Of a stretch of 21,412 bases of DNA, positions 9,315 to 16,764 are shown in pieces. Numbering within the stretch: position 1 is the first letter of the stretch; each line of letters starts with the position of its first letter. Under the pieces are notes generated by a model. That model did no database searches, had not been told where the DNA came from, and was given only the letters and a program-made list of their open reading frames with translations. The position numbers and the translations under genes were made by a program. Source of the stretch: an uncultured Chloroflexota bacterium (lineage in GTDB: Bacteria; Chloroflexota; Limnocylindria; Limnocylindrales; Limnocylindraceae); contig CAINNT010000054.1 in NCBI GenBank assembly GCA_903851225.1, positions 1 to 21,412 on the forward strand. Reading direction: 5' to 3'.

Positions 9315-10418
9315 CTAACCGCTTCGACGGATTTCAGCCATGCGGTCGCGACCGGACAGGTCGCCACGAATCGCCACACGCCAACCGATGCCGAGACCGT
9401 CGGTGAGTCGTACAACATCGTCACCTTGGCCGTCACCGAATTCCAACAGCGCGGCACCACCAGGACGCAACAGCCTCGGAAGCTCTGCGATCAGTCGGCG
9501 AATCAGCTCCAACCCATCACCACCCCCGTCGAGCGCAAGCCGCGGCTCCGCAGCAATGCCGAGTCTCGCCAAGTTACGTGGCGCAAGATCGCGAACGCGC
9601 ACTTCCTCCCTCGCCTGATCAACCTCTGCCGTTGGTACATAGGGCAAGTTCGCGATAAGGAGATCCAGGTGTGCGGGGTCACCAGGTGCACGCGCCGCAA
9701 GGAGCGGCTCAGCGAGATCACCGTGCATGAAGGTGATGCGCGATGCGACACCGCAGCGCAACGCGTTTGCGCGCGCCACCATCAACGCATCGCCAGAGAT
9801 ATCGGTGGCGGTGAGGCGCAGCGGAATGGGCGATTCATCGGCGAGTGCGACAGCAAGTGCGCCACTCCCGGTGCCGATCTCTGCGGCGTTCAGCGGATGC
9901 GGTGTCCGACCAAGTGCACGATCCGCGGCAACACGGTCGGCAAGAAATGCGAGTGCTGTCTCAATGATCAGTTCGCTCTCTGGTCGCGGGTCAAGGACAT
10001 CTGGTGTGACAAGCAGCTCGAGTCTGCGGAATCCACGTCGCCCCGTGAGATGGCTAATCGGTCGACCTGTTGCGCGCTCTTTTACCAGCGCAGCCAGTGC
10101 GGCTGGTGCGTCACCGGAGGCGAGTGCGCTGCGCGCGATACGCAACGTGTCTGCAAGTTGGGGATGCCGGTCACTGAGCGGCTCTGGCTCGGGCAATTCA
10201 ATGAGTGTGGGGAGCGGGAGGGGAAACCCTGCGGCAACGGCGGTTCGCAACGTGGTGACGCGCGTCCCAAGAAGGGCTGCTAGCAGAGTCTCTGCGTCGA
10301 GACGCGCGCTTGGGCTTCCTGCCGCCTCAAGCCGCGCTGTAGCTTCGCGCAAGAGCGCAGGGCCATCTGCCTCACGTTCTACAAGCGGGCGGCTCGCGAT
10401 CTGCTCGTCGCTCATCAT
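9315..10418 (-). CDS. prmC: Peptide chain release factor N5-glutamine methyltransferase
   Basis: This enzyme methylates the Gln of the GGQ motif of release factors with S-adenosylmethionine; its target RF1 is encoded just upstream. The 367-aa protein has the helical N-terminal domain, the linker ISHLTGRRGF, the PRPESELIIE motif (144-153), the AdoMet loop EIGTGSGALAVALA (180-193) and the substrate-clamp motif, here NLPY (257-260) instead of the usual NPPY. A proline-rich stretch of about 45 residues (roughly 65-110) lies between the N-terminal helices and the linker, making the protein about 80 aa longer than E. coli PrmC. Tandem ATGs at 10418 and 10415 overlap the prfA stop (ATGA), indicating translational coupling. 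Confidence 0.92.
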   Translation of the reverse strand: MMSDEQIASRPLVEREADGPALLREATARLEAAGSPSARLDAETLLAALLGTRVTTLRTAVAAGFPLPLPTLIELPEPEPLSDRHPQLADTLRIARSALASGDAPAALAALVKERATGRPISHLTGRRGFRRLELLVTPDVLDPRPESELIIETALAFLADRVAADRALGRTPHPLNAAEIGTGSGALAVALADESPIPLRLTATDISGDALMVARANALRCGVASRITFMHGDLAEPLLAARAPGDPAHLDLLIANLPYVPTAEVDQAREEVRVRDLAPRNLARLGIAAEPRLALDGGGDGLELIRRLIAELPRLLRPGGAALLEFGDGQGDDVVRLTDGLGIGWRVAIRGDLSGRDRMAEIRRSG

Positions 10419-11497
10419 TCTGCCAGACGTGCCGCCTGCTCGGCGGCGGCAAGTGCTTCGTGGAACGGTGCGAAGTCTCCAGCGAGAACTCCGGGAACAT
10501 CGAACTTGTCGAAACCAATCCGGTGATCGGTAACGCGATTCTGCGGGCCGTTGTAGGTGCGAATCTTTTCGCTGCGATCACCACTGCCGATCAACGCCTT
10601 GCGCGCCTTGGAGTCGGCGGCACGCTTTCGCTCCTCTTCGGCGGCGATGATGCGGCTTCGCAGAATCGCCATCCCCTTCTCTTTGTTGCGCAACTGACTG
10701 CGCTCGTCTTGCATTTCAACGACGATGCCGCTCGGAATGTGGGTGATGCGCACAGCGGAGTCAGTGGTGTTCACGCCTTGCCCACCATGGCCTGATGCGC
10801 GCTTCACATCGATGCGTATGTCGCTCTCGGGAATGACTAGGTCGACGGCATCCACAACGGGAAGCACGACTACGGTGGCGGTGCTGGTGTGGATGCGCCC
10901 GGCGGACTCTGTTGCGGGAACACGTTGAATGCGATGTACGCCTGCCTCCCACTTGAACGCGGCCCAAGCACCATCGCCAGAGACCTCCATGACCCCTTCT
11001 CGTATTCCGCCTACGCCGGTTTCGCTGAGCGCATCGACCTCGCTCTTCCAGCCCTGGCGTTCGGCGTAGCGCAGATAGGCGCGAAAGAGCTCGCCGGCGA
11101 AGATTCCGGCCTCGTCGCCTCCAGCGCCCGGTCGTACCTCGATCAGCAGGTCTCGACCGTCGTTTGGATCCGGTTCAAGGAGGAGACCTGGGAGTCGCTC
11201 CAGGACCTCGCGCTCGATCGCTTCGGCTTCGGCGCGGTCGGCTGCAGCCAGTTCGCGCATCTCCGCGTCCGCCCCTGGGTCGGCCTCGAGTGCGCGTGAG
11301 TCGGAGACGCGCAGGCGCGCGGCTGCAAGCGCCGCACCTGCCTCCGCGAGCGGTGCGGTGCGCGACAACTCACGACCGATTCGCGCGAGGGCGGTGTGGT
11401 CCGCGAGGACTTCGGGGAGCGTCAACTGCGCCTCAAGATCAGCGCGCACCTTGAGCGCTGCCGCGAGTCGTGCATGGAGCTGTGCCACGTCAGCCAT
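10415..11497 (-). CDS. prfA: Peptide chain release factor 1
   Basis: This protein terminates translation at UAA and UAG. At 360 aa it is full length. The codon-reading tripeptide PAT is at residues 194-196 in RVPATESAGRIHTS and identifies RF1 rather than RF2. The peptidyl-hydrolysis motif GGQ is at 238-240 in SGHGGQGVNTTDSAVRITH. The C-terminal region (LIGSGDRSEKIRTYNGPQNR, then VTDHRIGF) is also typical. The ATG at 11497 overlaps the DUF1385 stop by one base (TGATG). The neighbouring prmC encodes its modifying enzyme, a widespread pairing. Confidence 0.98.
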   Translation of the reverse strand: MADVAQLHARLAAALKVRADLEAQLTLPEVLADHTALARIGRELSRTAPLAEAGAALAAARLRVSDSRALEADPGADAEMRELAAADRAEAEAIEREVLERLPGLLLEPDPNDGRDLLIEVRPGAGGDEAGIFAGELFRAYLRYAERQGWKSEVDALSETGVGGIREGVMEVSGDGAWAAFKWEAGVHRIQRVPATESAGRIHTSTATVVVLPVVDAVDLVIPESDIRIDVKRASGHGGQGVNTTDSAVRITHIPSGIVVEMQDERSQLRNKEKGMAILRSRIIAAEEERKRAADSKARKALIGSGDRSEKIRTYNGPQNRVTDHRIGFDKFDVPGVLAGDFAPFHEALAAAEQAARLAE

Positions 11498-12531
11498 CAG
11501 TGCACCGCTACCGACTGCAGTGCGCGGGAGGCAGGTCGCTCGGAACCGCTCGGCACTACGCCGCCCTCCGCCTCGACCACCGCGGTTAGCGCAACGATGG
11601 CAATGTCATGCATGCCGTCATCCGGTGTACGTGTCGTGATGCGCTGCACCGCAATGCCGGGTGCTGCCAGCGCTCGCGCGATCACATTTGTACGGTAACG
11701 ACCAAGCAGACGCAGGATCTCGTACGCAAGACCGGCAACGAGTGGGATTCCCGCAATACGACTGATCACCGTTGGAATCGGATCAAGTCGACCGACCAGC
11801 GAGAAGCTGACGATGCTCACCAGAATGACCACCACGAGAAATTCCGTGCCACAACGTGGATGTGCGGTTGGCCATCGCGACAGCGCGCTGCGCGTAAGCG
11901 CATCACCGTTCTCGAGCGCGTGGATCGCGCGGTGCTCCGCGCCATGATATCGATAGGTGCGATCAACATCGCTGCTGCGACCGACGGCGGCAAGGTATCC
12001 CAGTAGAATGGCTACCTGCAAGAGTCCATCAATCACTCGCTCAAGGAGCAGGTTCGTCGACCCGAGAGCGTGCACGATTGCCGCTGCGACAATTGCCGGC
12101 AGCACATTGAAGATCGCCACTGCGATGAGCAGCGTTACGACGAGCGTGGCGACCAGTGAACCAGTACCGCTGGTTGTTCGCGACTCTTCACCCGCCGACA
12201 CGTCGGCACTTCGGAGTAGCCAGCGACTGCCTAACGCGAGGGTCTCCCATAGAACAACCGCGCCACGCACCACAGGGATGCGCGTCAGTCGTCGACGAAT
12301 AGGTCCGGTCGCGATCGGTTCTGATGTCACGGCAATACTGCCGTCAACAGCGCGCAGCGCCACGCCGATGTGCGATGGGCCACGCATCAGCACCCCATCG
12401 ATGAGCGCCTGACCGCCATAGGCTGCGCCACTCGTTGGACGCGCACTCAGAGAGAGGGCGTGTAGTGCTCGTGAAACGTCGGCGAAGCGATCCTGCGCGA
12501 TTCGCGCAGCGACGCCAAGTCGGCGCCGCAC
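11497..12531 (-). CDS. DUF1385 (YqhQ-like) membrane protein
   Basis: This conserved membrane protein of unknown function occurs in Firmicutes, Actinobacteria and Chloroflexi, often between rpmE and prfA as here. Family signatures are AYGGQALIDGVLMRGPSHIG near the N-terminus, YRYHGAEHRAIHALENG in the middle and HPRCGTEFLVVVI before a membrane helix. Hydrophobic segments include LVATLVVTLLIAVAIFNVL and FLVVVILVSIVSFSLVG. I chose the GTG at 12531, five bases after the rpmE stop (344 aa). The frame stays open to an ATG at 12702, but that would run through nearly all of rpmE and add residues unlike the family. No clear ribosome-binding site precedes the GTG, so coupling to rpmE is likely. Confidence 0.85.
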   Translation of the reverse strand: MRRRLGVAARIAQDRFADVSRALHALSLSARPTSGAAYGGQALIDGVLMRGPSHIGVALRAVDGSIAVTSEPIATGPIRRRLTRIPVVRGAVVLWETLALGSRWLLRSADVSAGEESRTTSGTGSLVATLVVTLLIAVAIFNVLPAIVAAAIVHALGSTNLLLERVIDGLLQVAILLGYLAAVGRSSDVDRTYRYHGAEHRAIHALENGDALTRSALSRWPTAHPRCGTEFLVVVILVSIVSFSLVGRLDPIPTVISRIAGIPLVAGLAYEILRLLGRYRTNVIARALAAPGIAVQRITTRTPDDGMHDIAIVALTAVVEAEGGVVPSGSERPASRALQSVAVH

Positions 12532-12536
12532 AGAGA

Positions 12537-12746
12537 TCAGCGCGAGCGACCGAGGCGCTTCTGGAAGCGCTCGACCTGACCGGCCGTGTCGAGGATCAGC
12601 TGCTTGCCCGTGAAGAACGGGTGGCAGTTGGAGCAGACCTCCGTCTTCAACTCGCTGGTTCGCGTCGAGCCGACCGAGAACTTCGTGCTGCATGCGAGGC
12701 ACGTGATTTCGATGGTGTTGTACTTGGGATGAATCTCTGGCTTCAT
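12537..12746 (-). CDS. rpmE: 50S ribosomal protein L31 (zinc-binding type)
   Basis: This small protein of the large subunit makes an inter-subunit bridge. The 69-aa sequence begins MKPEIHPKYNTIEITC and ends with TGKQLILDTAGQVERF plus a basic tail. Cysteines C16, C19, C38 and C41 form two CxxC pairs, so this is the zinc-containing C+ form. Such forms can serve as a zinc reserve in bacteria that also have a zinc-free paralogue; none is seen here. The gene lies 10 bp after rpmA. Confidence 0.97.
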   Translation of the reverse strand: MKPEIHPKYNTIEITCLACSTKFSVGSTRTSELKTEVCSNCHPFFTGKQLILDTAGQVERFQKRLGRSR

Positions 12747-12756
12747 CGGCGACTCT

Positions 12757-13020
12757 CTACGCGTCTGGCGAAGCGATGACGTTGACGCGCTTCTTCGTGC
12801 GCGACGCGTGATCGAACTTCACCGTGCCGGTGACGGTTGCATAAATGGTGTAGTCGCTGCCCAGTCCAACGCCACGACCTGCGGCGAAGGTGGTGCCGTG
12901 CTGTCGCACGATGATGCCGCCAGCGTTGATCTTCTGGCCGTCGCCAACCTTCACGCCGAGTCGCTGACCAGCGCTATCGCGTCCGTTGCGAACACTTCCG
13001 CCTGCCTTTTTGTGTGCCAT
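12757..13020 (-). CDS. rpmA: 50S ribosomal protein L27
   Basis: L27 reaches the peptidyl-transferase centre with its N-terminus. The 87-aa protein starts directly with MAHKKAGGSVRNGRDSAGQR, without the extra N-terminal peptide that Firmicutes remove with the Prp protease. The core IIVRQHGTTFAAGRGVGLG is highly conserved. It lies 30 bp after rplU, in the universal L21-L27 pair. Confidence 0.98.
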   Translation of the reverse strand: MAHKKAGGSVRNGRDSAGQRLGVKVGDGQKINAGGIIVRQHGTTFAAGRGVGLGSDYTIYATVTGTVKFDHASRTKKRVNVIASPDA

Positions 13021-13050
13021 GGGGGTCTCCTTCTCTCAGCGTTCGCTGCG

Positions 13051-13581
13051 TTACTCAGCGTCGGCGGCCGATGTGTCGGCGCTCTTCGCTGCTGGCTTCT
13101 TGGCTGCTGGCTTCTTGGGTGTCTTCTTTTCGGCTGGGGCGCCAACATTTAGCGATGCGGCAACGGCGGCATCGGCCTTCGCCTTGTCGGCGGCAGCGGC
13201 AGCGGCGGCGGCCTGCGCCTTGGCGCGATCTGCAGCACCGGCTTCGTAGAGCGCCTTCGCGCTCGTGCCGTTCACTGCAACTTCGGTGACCTTAATACGG
13301 TGAAGTTCCTGGCGGTGCCCCTTGGTAATGCGGCTGCGCGCCTTCGGTCGATACTTGAAGCTGATCGTCTTTGGTCCGCGCTCCTGACCAAGCACCGTTG
13401 CAGTGACCTTGGCGCCAGCAACAACAGGGGTGCCGACCTCTGTGGTTGAGTCGGTGCGCACGAGAAGGATGCGGTCGAACGAGATCTCGCTCCCTGGGGT
13501 AGCGCCGGTCAGCTCAACGTGCAGCTCGCTGCCGAGCTCCACGCGATACTGCTTTCCACCGGTCTCGATGACTGCGTACAT
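13051..13581 (-). CDS. rplU: 50S ribosomal protein L21 with long Ala/Lys-rich C-terminal tail
   Basis: Residues 1-103 are a normal L21 that binds 23S rRNA (MYAVIETGGKQYRVELGSEL, then KYRPKARSRITKGHRQ, ending near HRIKVTEV). Residues 104-176 form an extra tail of about 73 aa: first an Ala-rich segment (AKAQAAAAAAAADKAKADAA), then a basic Lys-Pro-Ala part with tandem KKPAA units, resembling histone H1-like tails. The tail has no stop or frame change and is read continuously. Its function is unknown; nucleic-acid binding is a guess from composition. The ATG at 13581 follows AGGGGA. A strong promoter lies upstream, making this the first gene of the long minus-strand unit. Confidence 0.95.
   Translation of the reverse strand: MYAVIETGGKQYRVELGSELHVELTGATPGSEISFDRILLVRTDSTTEVGTPVVAGAKVTATVLGQERGPKTISFKYRPKARSRITKGHRQELHRIKVTEVAVNGTSAKALYEAGAADRAKAQAAAAAAAADKAKADAAVAASLNVGAPAEKKTPKKPAAKKPAAKSADTSAADAE
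13088..13117 (-). repeat. 15-bp perfect tandem repeat inside rplU (2 copies)
   Basis: The plus-strand unit GCTGCTGGCTTCTTG occurs twice back to back and encodes the two KKPAA units of the L21 tail. Such a short in-frame repeat can change copy number by slippage without breaking the frame. Confidence 0.85.
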
Positions 13582-13670
13582 GGTTCCCCTGTCCTCACTG
13601 TCTGTGCGCCGTACAGGCGGCGCCTGCTGGGCGGTCGCGGTCTGACGGACGGGTCAGTCGCGGGAGGGGA
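13582..13670 (-). promoter_or_regulatory. rplU 5' leader with two hairpins
   Basis: The transcribed leader, about 80-90 nt long, can fold into two stems. The first (13636-13662) pairs CGCG with CGCG outside and CTGAC with GTCAG inside around a 6-nt loop. The second (13614-13626) pairs CAGGC with GCCTG around a 3-nt loop. No U run follows, so these are not simple terminators. Ribosomal protein leaders are often autoregulated, and L21 leaders are known in Firmicutes. I see no proof that this one belongs to that family. Confidence 0.45.
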
Positions 13671-13699
13671 AGTCTACGTTCAGGGCTCTCTCGCGTCAA
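13671..13699 (-). promoter_or_regulatory. Sigma70-type promoter for rplU and the downstream unit
   Basis: The -35 box TTGACG (13699-13694) and the -10 box TAGACT (13676-13671) are separated by exactly 17 bp on the minus strand. They match 5 of 6 and 4 of 6 of the consensus. The elements sit between the rodA stop and the rplU start, with transcription expected to begin near 13664. It is the best promoter candidate on the minus strand and could serve all genes down to atpD. Confidence 0.7.
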
Positions 13700-13712
13700 C
13701 CGCGCTCTATTG

Positions 13713-14840
13713 TTACATGAGCGGCGACGAGCCTCCGTCGTGAACCCGATGGCTCTGCACGAGGGCGAGCCCGAAGGCGAGTGACACCGCCGACGCCCCT
13801 CCGTAGCTGACGAAGGGGAGGGTGATCCCCGTAATCGGCGCAACGCCGAGGTTCATGCCGATGTTGACGAAGGCTTGAAAGAGGACAACGGTGGCCATCC
13901 CACCGGCGAAGATCACCCCGAATTCATCCGAAGAGTTCCACGAGTGCCAGATCAGGCGCCCGACGAGCACGGCGAGAAGGACGATCACGAAGAGTCCACC
14001 CACCGCGCCAAAGGCGCGGACGAGCGCCGCAAAGACAAAGTCACTCTCCTGCACGGGGAGGGGGGTGATGGTCGCGGTGCCATCGACACCCGCGCCAAAC
14101 AGGCCGCCCCCTCTGATCGCTTCGAGGGAGCGCAACAGCTGGTACTTCGGTCCTGCGGGGTCGGCGTTTGGGTCAATGAAGGCAAGGAGGCGCTCCTTCT
14201 GATAATCCGCGAGCACCACAACCCAAGCGATTACGCCTCCGCCGGCCACGAGGCTCGCCAGGGCGGCTATCCAACGGCTTGCGACGCCAGATACGTAGAG
14301 GGCGCCGAAGAGCGCCGCCACGAGAACCATCGCGGTACCTAGATCGGGTTGCGCCACAACGAGGAGGAACGGAGGCGCAACGATCAGCCCCGCGAGGAGG
14401 AGATCCTGCAGGCCACCACCGGCTCGATCGACTCGCGTGAGTGCCGTCGAGATCGCGACGAGGGTCAGGATCTTACTGAGCTCACTCGATTGAATCGTTA
14501 GCCCGAAGATCGCGATGGCGCGATTGTTGCCGCCGGAGTCAACGCCGTAGATCAACGTGACGATCAGGAGCAGAATATTGGCGGCGTAGAGCGGCCACGC
14601 GAACGTACGCACCCATCGCCAGTTCACCAGGGTGGTGACGCCGTAGATGGCGACGGAGAGCGCCGTCCAGGTCAGCGATCGCACAAACAGGGAGCTCGGC
14701 GTCAACAGTTCCTGCCCATAGCTACGGGCATTGAGCCACGCCATGCCGAGTCCAGTCAGCGCCAAGAGCCCCACCGCAGCGGCAGCGATCCAGTCCACGC
14801 GCCGTAGCGCGGACCCGAGTGGAGAATCAAGTCTATTCAC
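13713..14840 (-). CDS. rodA: RodA-type SEDS peptidoglycan glycosyltransferase
   Basis: This polytopic membrane enzyme polymerises lipid II into glycan strands during side-wall growth, with its partner PBP2 encoded just upstream. SEDS signatures are GLTIQSSELSKIL (normally QPSE), VAQPDLGTA, FIDPNADPAGPKYQ, PVQESDFVFA with the expected catalytic Asp, and PITGITLPFVSYGG near the end. The usual EE pair after the DFxFA motif is RA here. The start is uncertain. The GTG at 14840 gives 375 aa and an 8-bp overlap with mrdA. A TTG at 14861 would add 7 residues but has no ribosome-binding site. The stop lies 14 bp before the -35 box of the rplU promoter. Confidence 0.92.
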   Translation of the reverse strand: MNRLDSPLGSALRRVDWIAAAAVGLLALTGLGMAWLNARSYGQELLTPSSLFVRSLTWTALSVAIYGVTTLVNWRWVRTFAWPLYAANILLLIVTLIYGVDSGGNNRAIAIFGLTIQSSELSKILTLVAISTALTRVDRAGGGLQDLLLAGLIVAPPFLLVVAQPDLGTAMVLVAALFGALYVSGVASRWIAALASLVAGGGVIAWVVVLADYQKERLLAFIDPNADPAGPKYQLLRSLEAIRGGGLFGAGVDGTATITPLPVQESDFVFAALVRAFGAVGGLFVIVLLAVLVGRLIWHSWNSSDEFGVIFAGGMATVVLFQAFVNIGMNLGVAPITGITLPFVSYGGASAVSLAFGLALVQSHRVHDGGSSPLM

Positions 14841-16755
14841 CGAAGAAGTTCCCGCGCGCAAGGAGTGCCGGGGTGCGATAGTCCCGCTTCAAGTCGTACT
14901 GCAGCTGTAGGTAATATTTCGTCACCTCTTTCGCCGCGTTTCCTACGGTGTTCGTGCCATGCATGAAGACGACAAAGGCAAGGGTCGAATCACTCTTCGA
15001 CCAATCGTTCGATGGTGCAACAAATCCGCCCATCCAGTTGTGAAACGGTAGGCGACCGAGGTCGTCTCGCACGCCGTATTGCGCAGTTCCACTTTTGGCA
15101 GAGACGTACAGCGGCATCCGCGAAATGCCTTGCGACGGCCCAGGGTTGAGCGCCATCTTGCGACCTGCGATCCGCATTTCGCGATAGGTTGACTCGCGCA
15201 TTCCCACCTCCGCATTGACGACTGGCGCAACGGGCGTGACGGCTCCACTTGGGTCGGTGATGTGCAACACAACGTGCGGCCTCCAAAGCGTTCCACTATT
15301 TGCAAGTGCCGAAAATGAGTTGAGGACCTGAAGTGGCGTGACCAGGTCATACCCCTGCCCCTGCGCCGACTGCAGCACCTCGGCGTTGTAGAGTCCGCGG
15401 TTGATGGTTGTCCGAGCCCACGCTTGATCGGGAACGAGCCCTGCAATTTCACTCGGTAGATCAATGCCCGTGAGTGCGCCGAAGCCCCACTGTCGACCAC
15501 AGGCTGCCAAGCGATCAATTTTGATCAGACGCGCAAGCTGGAACGTCACCACATTCGAGCTCCATGAGTAGGCTTCCGCCGGCGTCAACGAACCGCCGAA
15601 TCCCGCACGATTCCACTCATAGAACTTCTCGCCATCAACCTCAACAAATGCTGTTGACCGAAACCGCGTTGTTGGCGTGACGAGGTTGTTGTTCAACGCG
15701 CACGAATACGTCACCAGTTTGTACGTGCTTCCCGGTGGAAAGTACGAGCCAACCGTGTGATTGAGGAGTGGGGAGTATTTGTTGGAAAGATACTTTTGAT
15801 ACTTCGCGCTGCTGATCCCAAATGAGAAGTCATTGTTGTCGTACGTCGGAAGCGAGGCCATCGCGATGATCTCGCCGTTCTGCGGATTCATTGACGCAAC
15901 GACGCCCTCTTGTGTCCGCGACCCTTTGAGCCCCCACTCCAGCGCAGTCGTTGCTCGTTGCTGTGCCTCGATGTCGATGGTGAGGGTGAGCGATGAACCA
16001 TCAACGGGCGGTTGCGTCACGCCGAGAACTCTGACGATGCGACCCTTCGCATCAACCTCCACTTGGCGGATCCCAGGGGAGCCGCGCAAGACCTCTTCGT
16101 AGCTCGCCTCAACACCGGCGCGACCAATGAAATCCACCACGGTGTATCCCGCTGGTGCAAGCGTGCTCGCCTCCACCGCATCGATACGACCAACGTAGCC
16201 AACAATATGGCTGATCAACGTCCCAAATGGATACACACGCCGAGCCTCAACGATCGTTTCAACGCCGGGTAGGCTGGCGCGCTCTTCGTTGATCAGTCGT
16301 GCTGCGCGCTCGTTCACGTTGTTCGCAATTCGAATCGGCTCCCAGAGCGACCCGGTGCTGCGATCCAATAGTGTGATGATGCGCACTGGGTCCATGTTGA
16401 GGATTTCACCGAGCGTCTTCACGACCTGCGCGCGAATGGTGAGCGATAGGTCACCAGGACGAATCTGCACCGCGTACACCGCGACATTCTTTGCGAGTAC
16501 ACGTCCGCTGCGGTCGTACACGAGACCACGTGCCGGTGTGATCAGCTCCTCAACAATGCGATGCCCTCGGGCTAACGTAGTCGTGGAACTTGTTGAACCT
16601 GAAGCGCCGATCTGCAACAACATCAACCGTCCGCCGAGCCCGCCAAAGGTCAGCAAGAGGATCAGCGCTGCGGAGAAAAAGCGCAGCGGCCGGCGCCGAC
16701 GTACCTCTCGATCACTCGGTCCGCGACCTCCAGGATAAACCTGAGGGTTAGTCAC
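14833..16755 (-). CDS. mrdA: Penicillin-binding protein 2 (elongation transpeptidase)
   Basis: This class B PBP cross-links new peptidoglycan during elongation, paired with RodA. The 640-aa protein has a basic cytoplasmic N-terminus, one membrane anchor at about residues 25-47 (FFSAALILLLTFGGLGGRLM), a dimerisation/pedestal domain (RGLVYDRSGRVLAKN, 76-90) and the transpeptidase domain. Its active-site motifs are SxxK as STYK (S343-K346, in PPGSTYKLV), SxN as SSN (399-401) and KSG (554-556, in SAKSGTAQYG). KSG instead of KTG is a common variant. The ATG at 16755 has an AGGAG ribosome-binding site and lies 9 bp after the mreD stop. The stop overlaps the rodA start region. Confidence 0.95.
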   Translation of the reverse strand: MTNPQVYPGGRGPSDREVRRRRPLRFFSAALILLLTFGGLGGRLMLLQIGASGSTSSTTTLARGHRIVEELITPARGLVYDRSGRVLAKNVAVYAVQIRPGDLSLTIRAQVVKTLGEILNMDPVRIITLLDRSTGSLWEPIRIANNVNERAARLINEERASLPGVETIVEARRVYPFGTLISHIVGYVGRIDAVEASTLAPAGYTVVDFIGRAGVEASYEEVLRGSPGIRQVEVDAKGRIVRVLGVTQPPVDGSSLTLTIDIEAQQRATTALEWGLKGSRTQEGVVASMNPQNGEIIAMASLPTYDNNDFSFGISSAKYQKYLSNKYSPLLNHTVGSYFPPGSTYKLVTYSCALNNNLVTPTTRFRSTAFVEVDGEKFYEWNRAGFGGSLTPAEAYSWSSNVVTFQLARLIKIDRLAACGRQWGFGALTGIDLPSEIAGLVPDQAWARTTINRGLYNAEVLQSAQGQGYDLVTPLQVLNSFSALANSGTLWRPHVVLHITDPSGAVTPVAPVVNAEVGMRESTYREMRIAGRKMALNPGPSQGISRMPLYVSAKSGTAQYGVRDDLGRLPFHNWMGGFVAPSNDWSKSDSTLAFVVFMHGTNTVGNAAKEVTKYYLQLQYDLKRDYRTPALLARGNFFGE

Positions 16756-16764
16756 ATTACTCTC

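Noticed and set aside
9291..10283. 330-codon Cys/Arg-rich open frame on the plus strand opposite prmC
   Set aside because: It mirrors prmC codons; the cysteine richness comes from antisense of GCA and GCG alanine codons, not a metal-binding protein.
13636..13662. Rho-independent terminator after rodA
   Set aside because: The hairpin has no downstream U run and lies after the rplU promoter, so a leader element is more likely.
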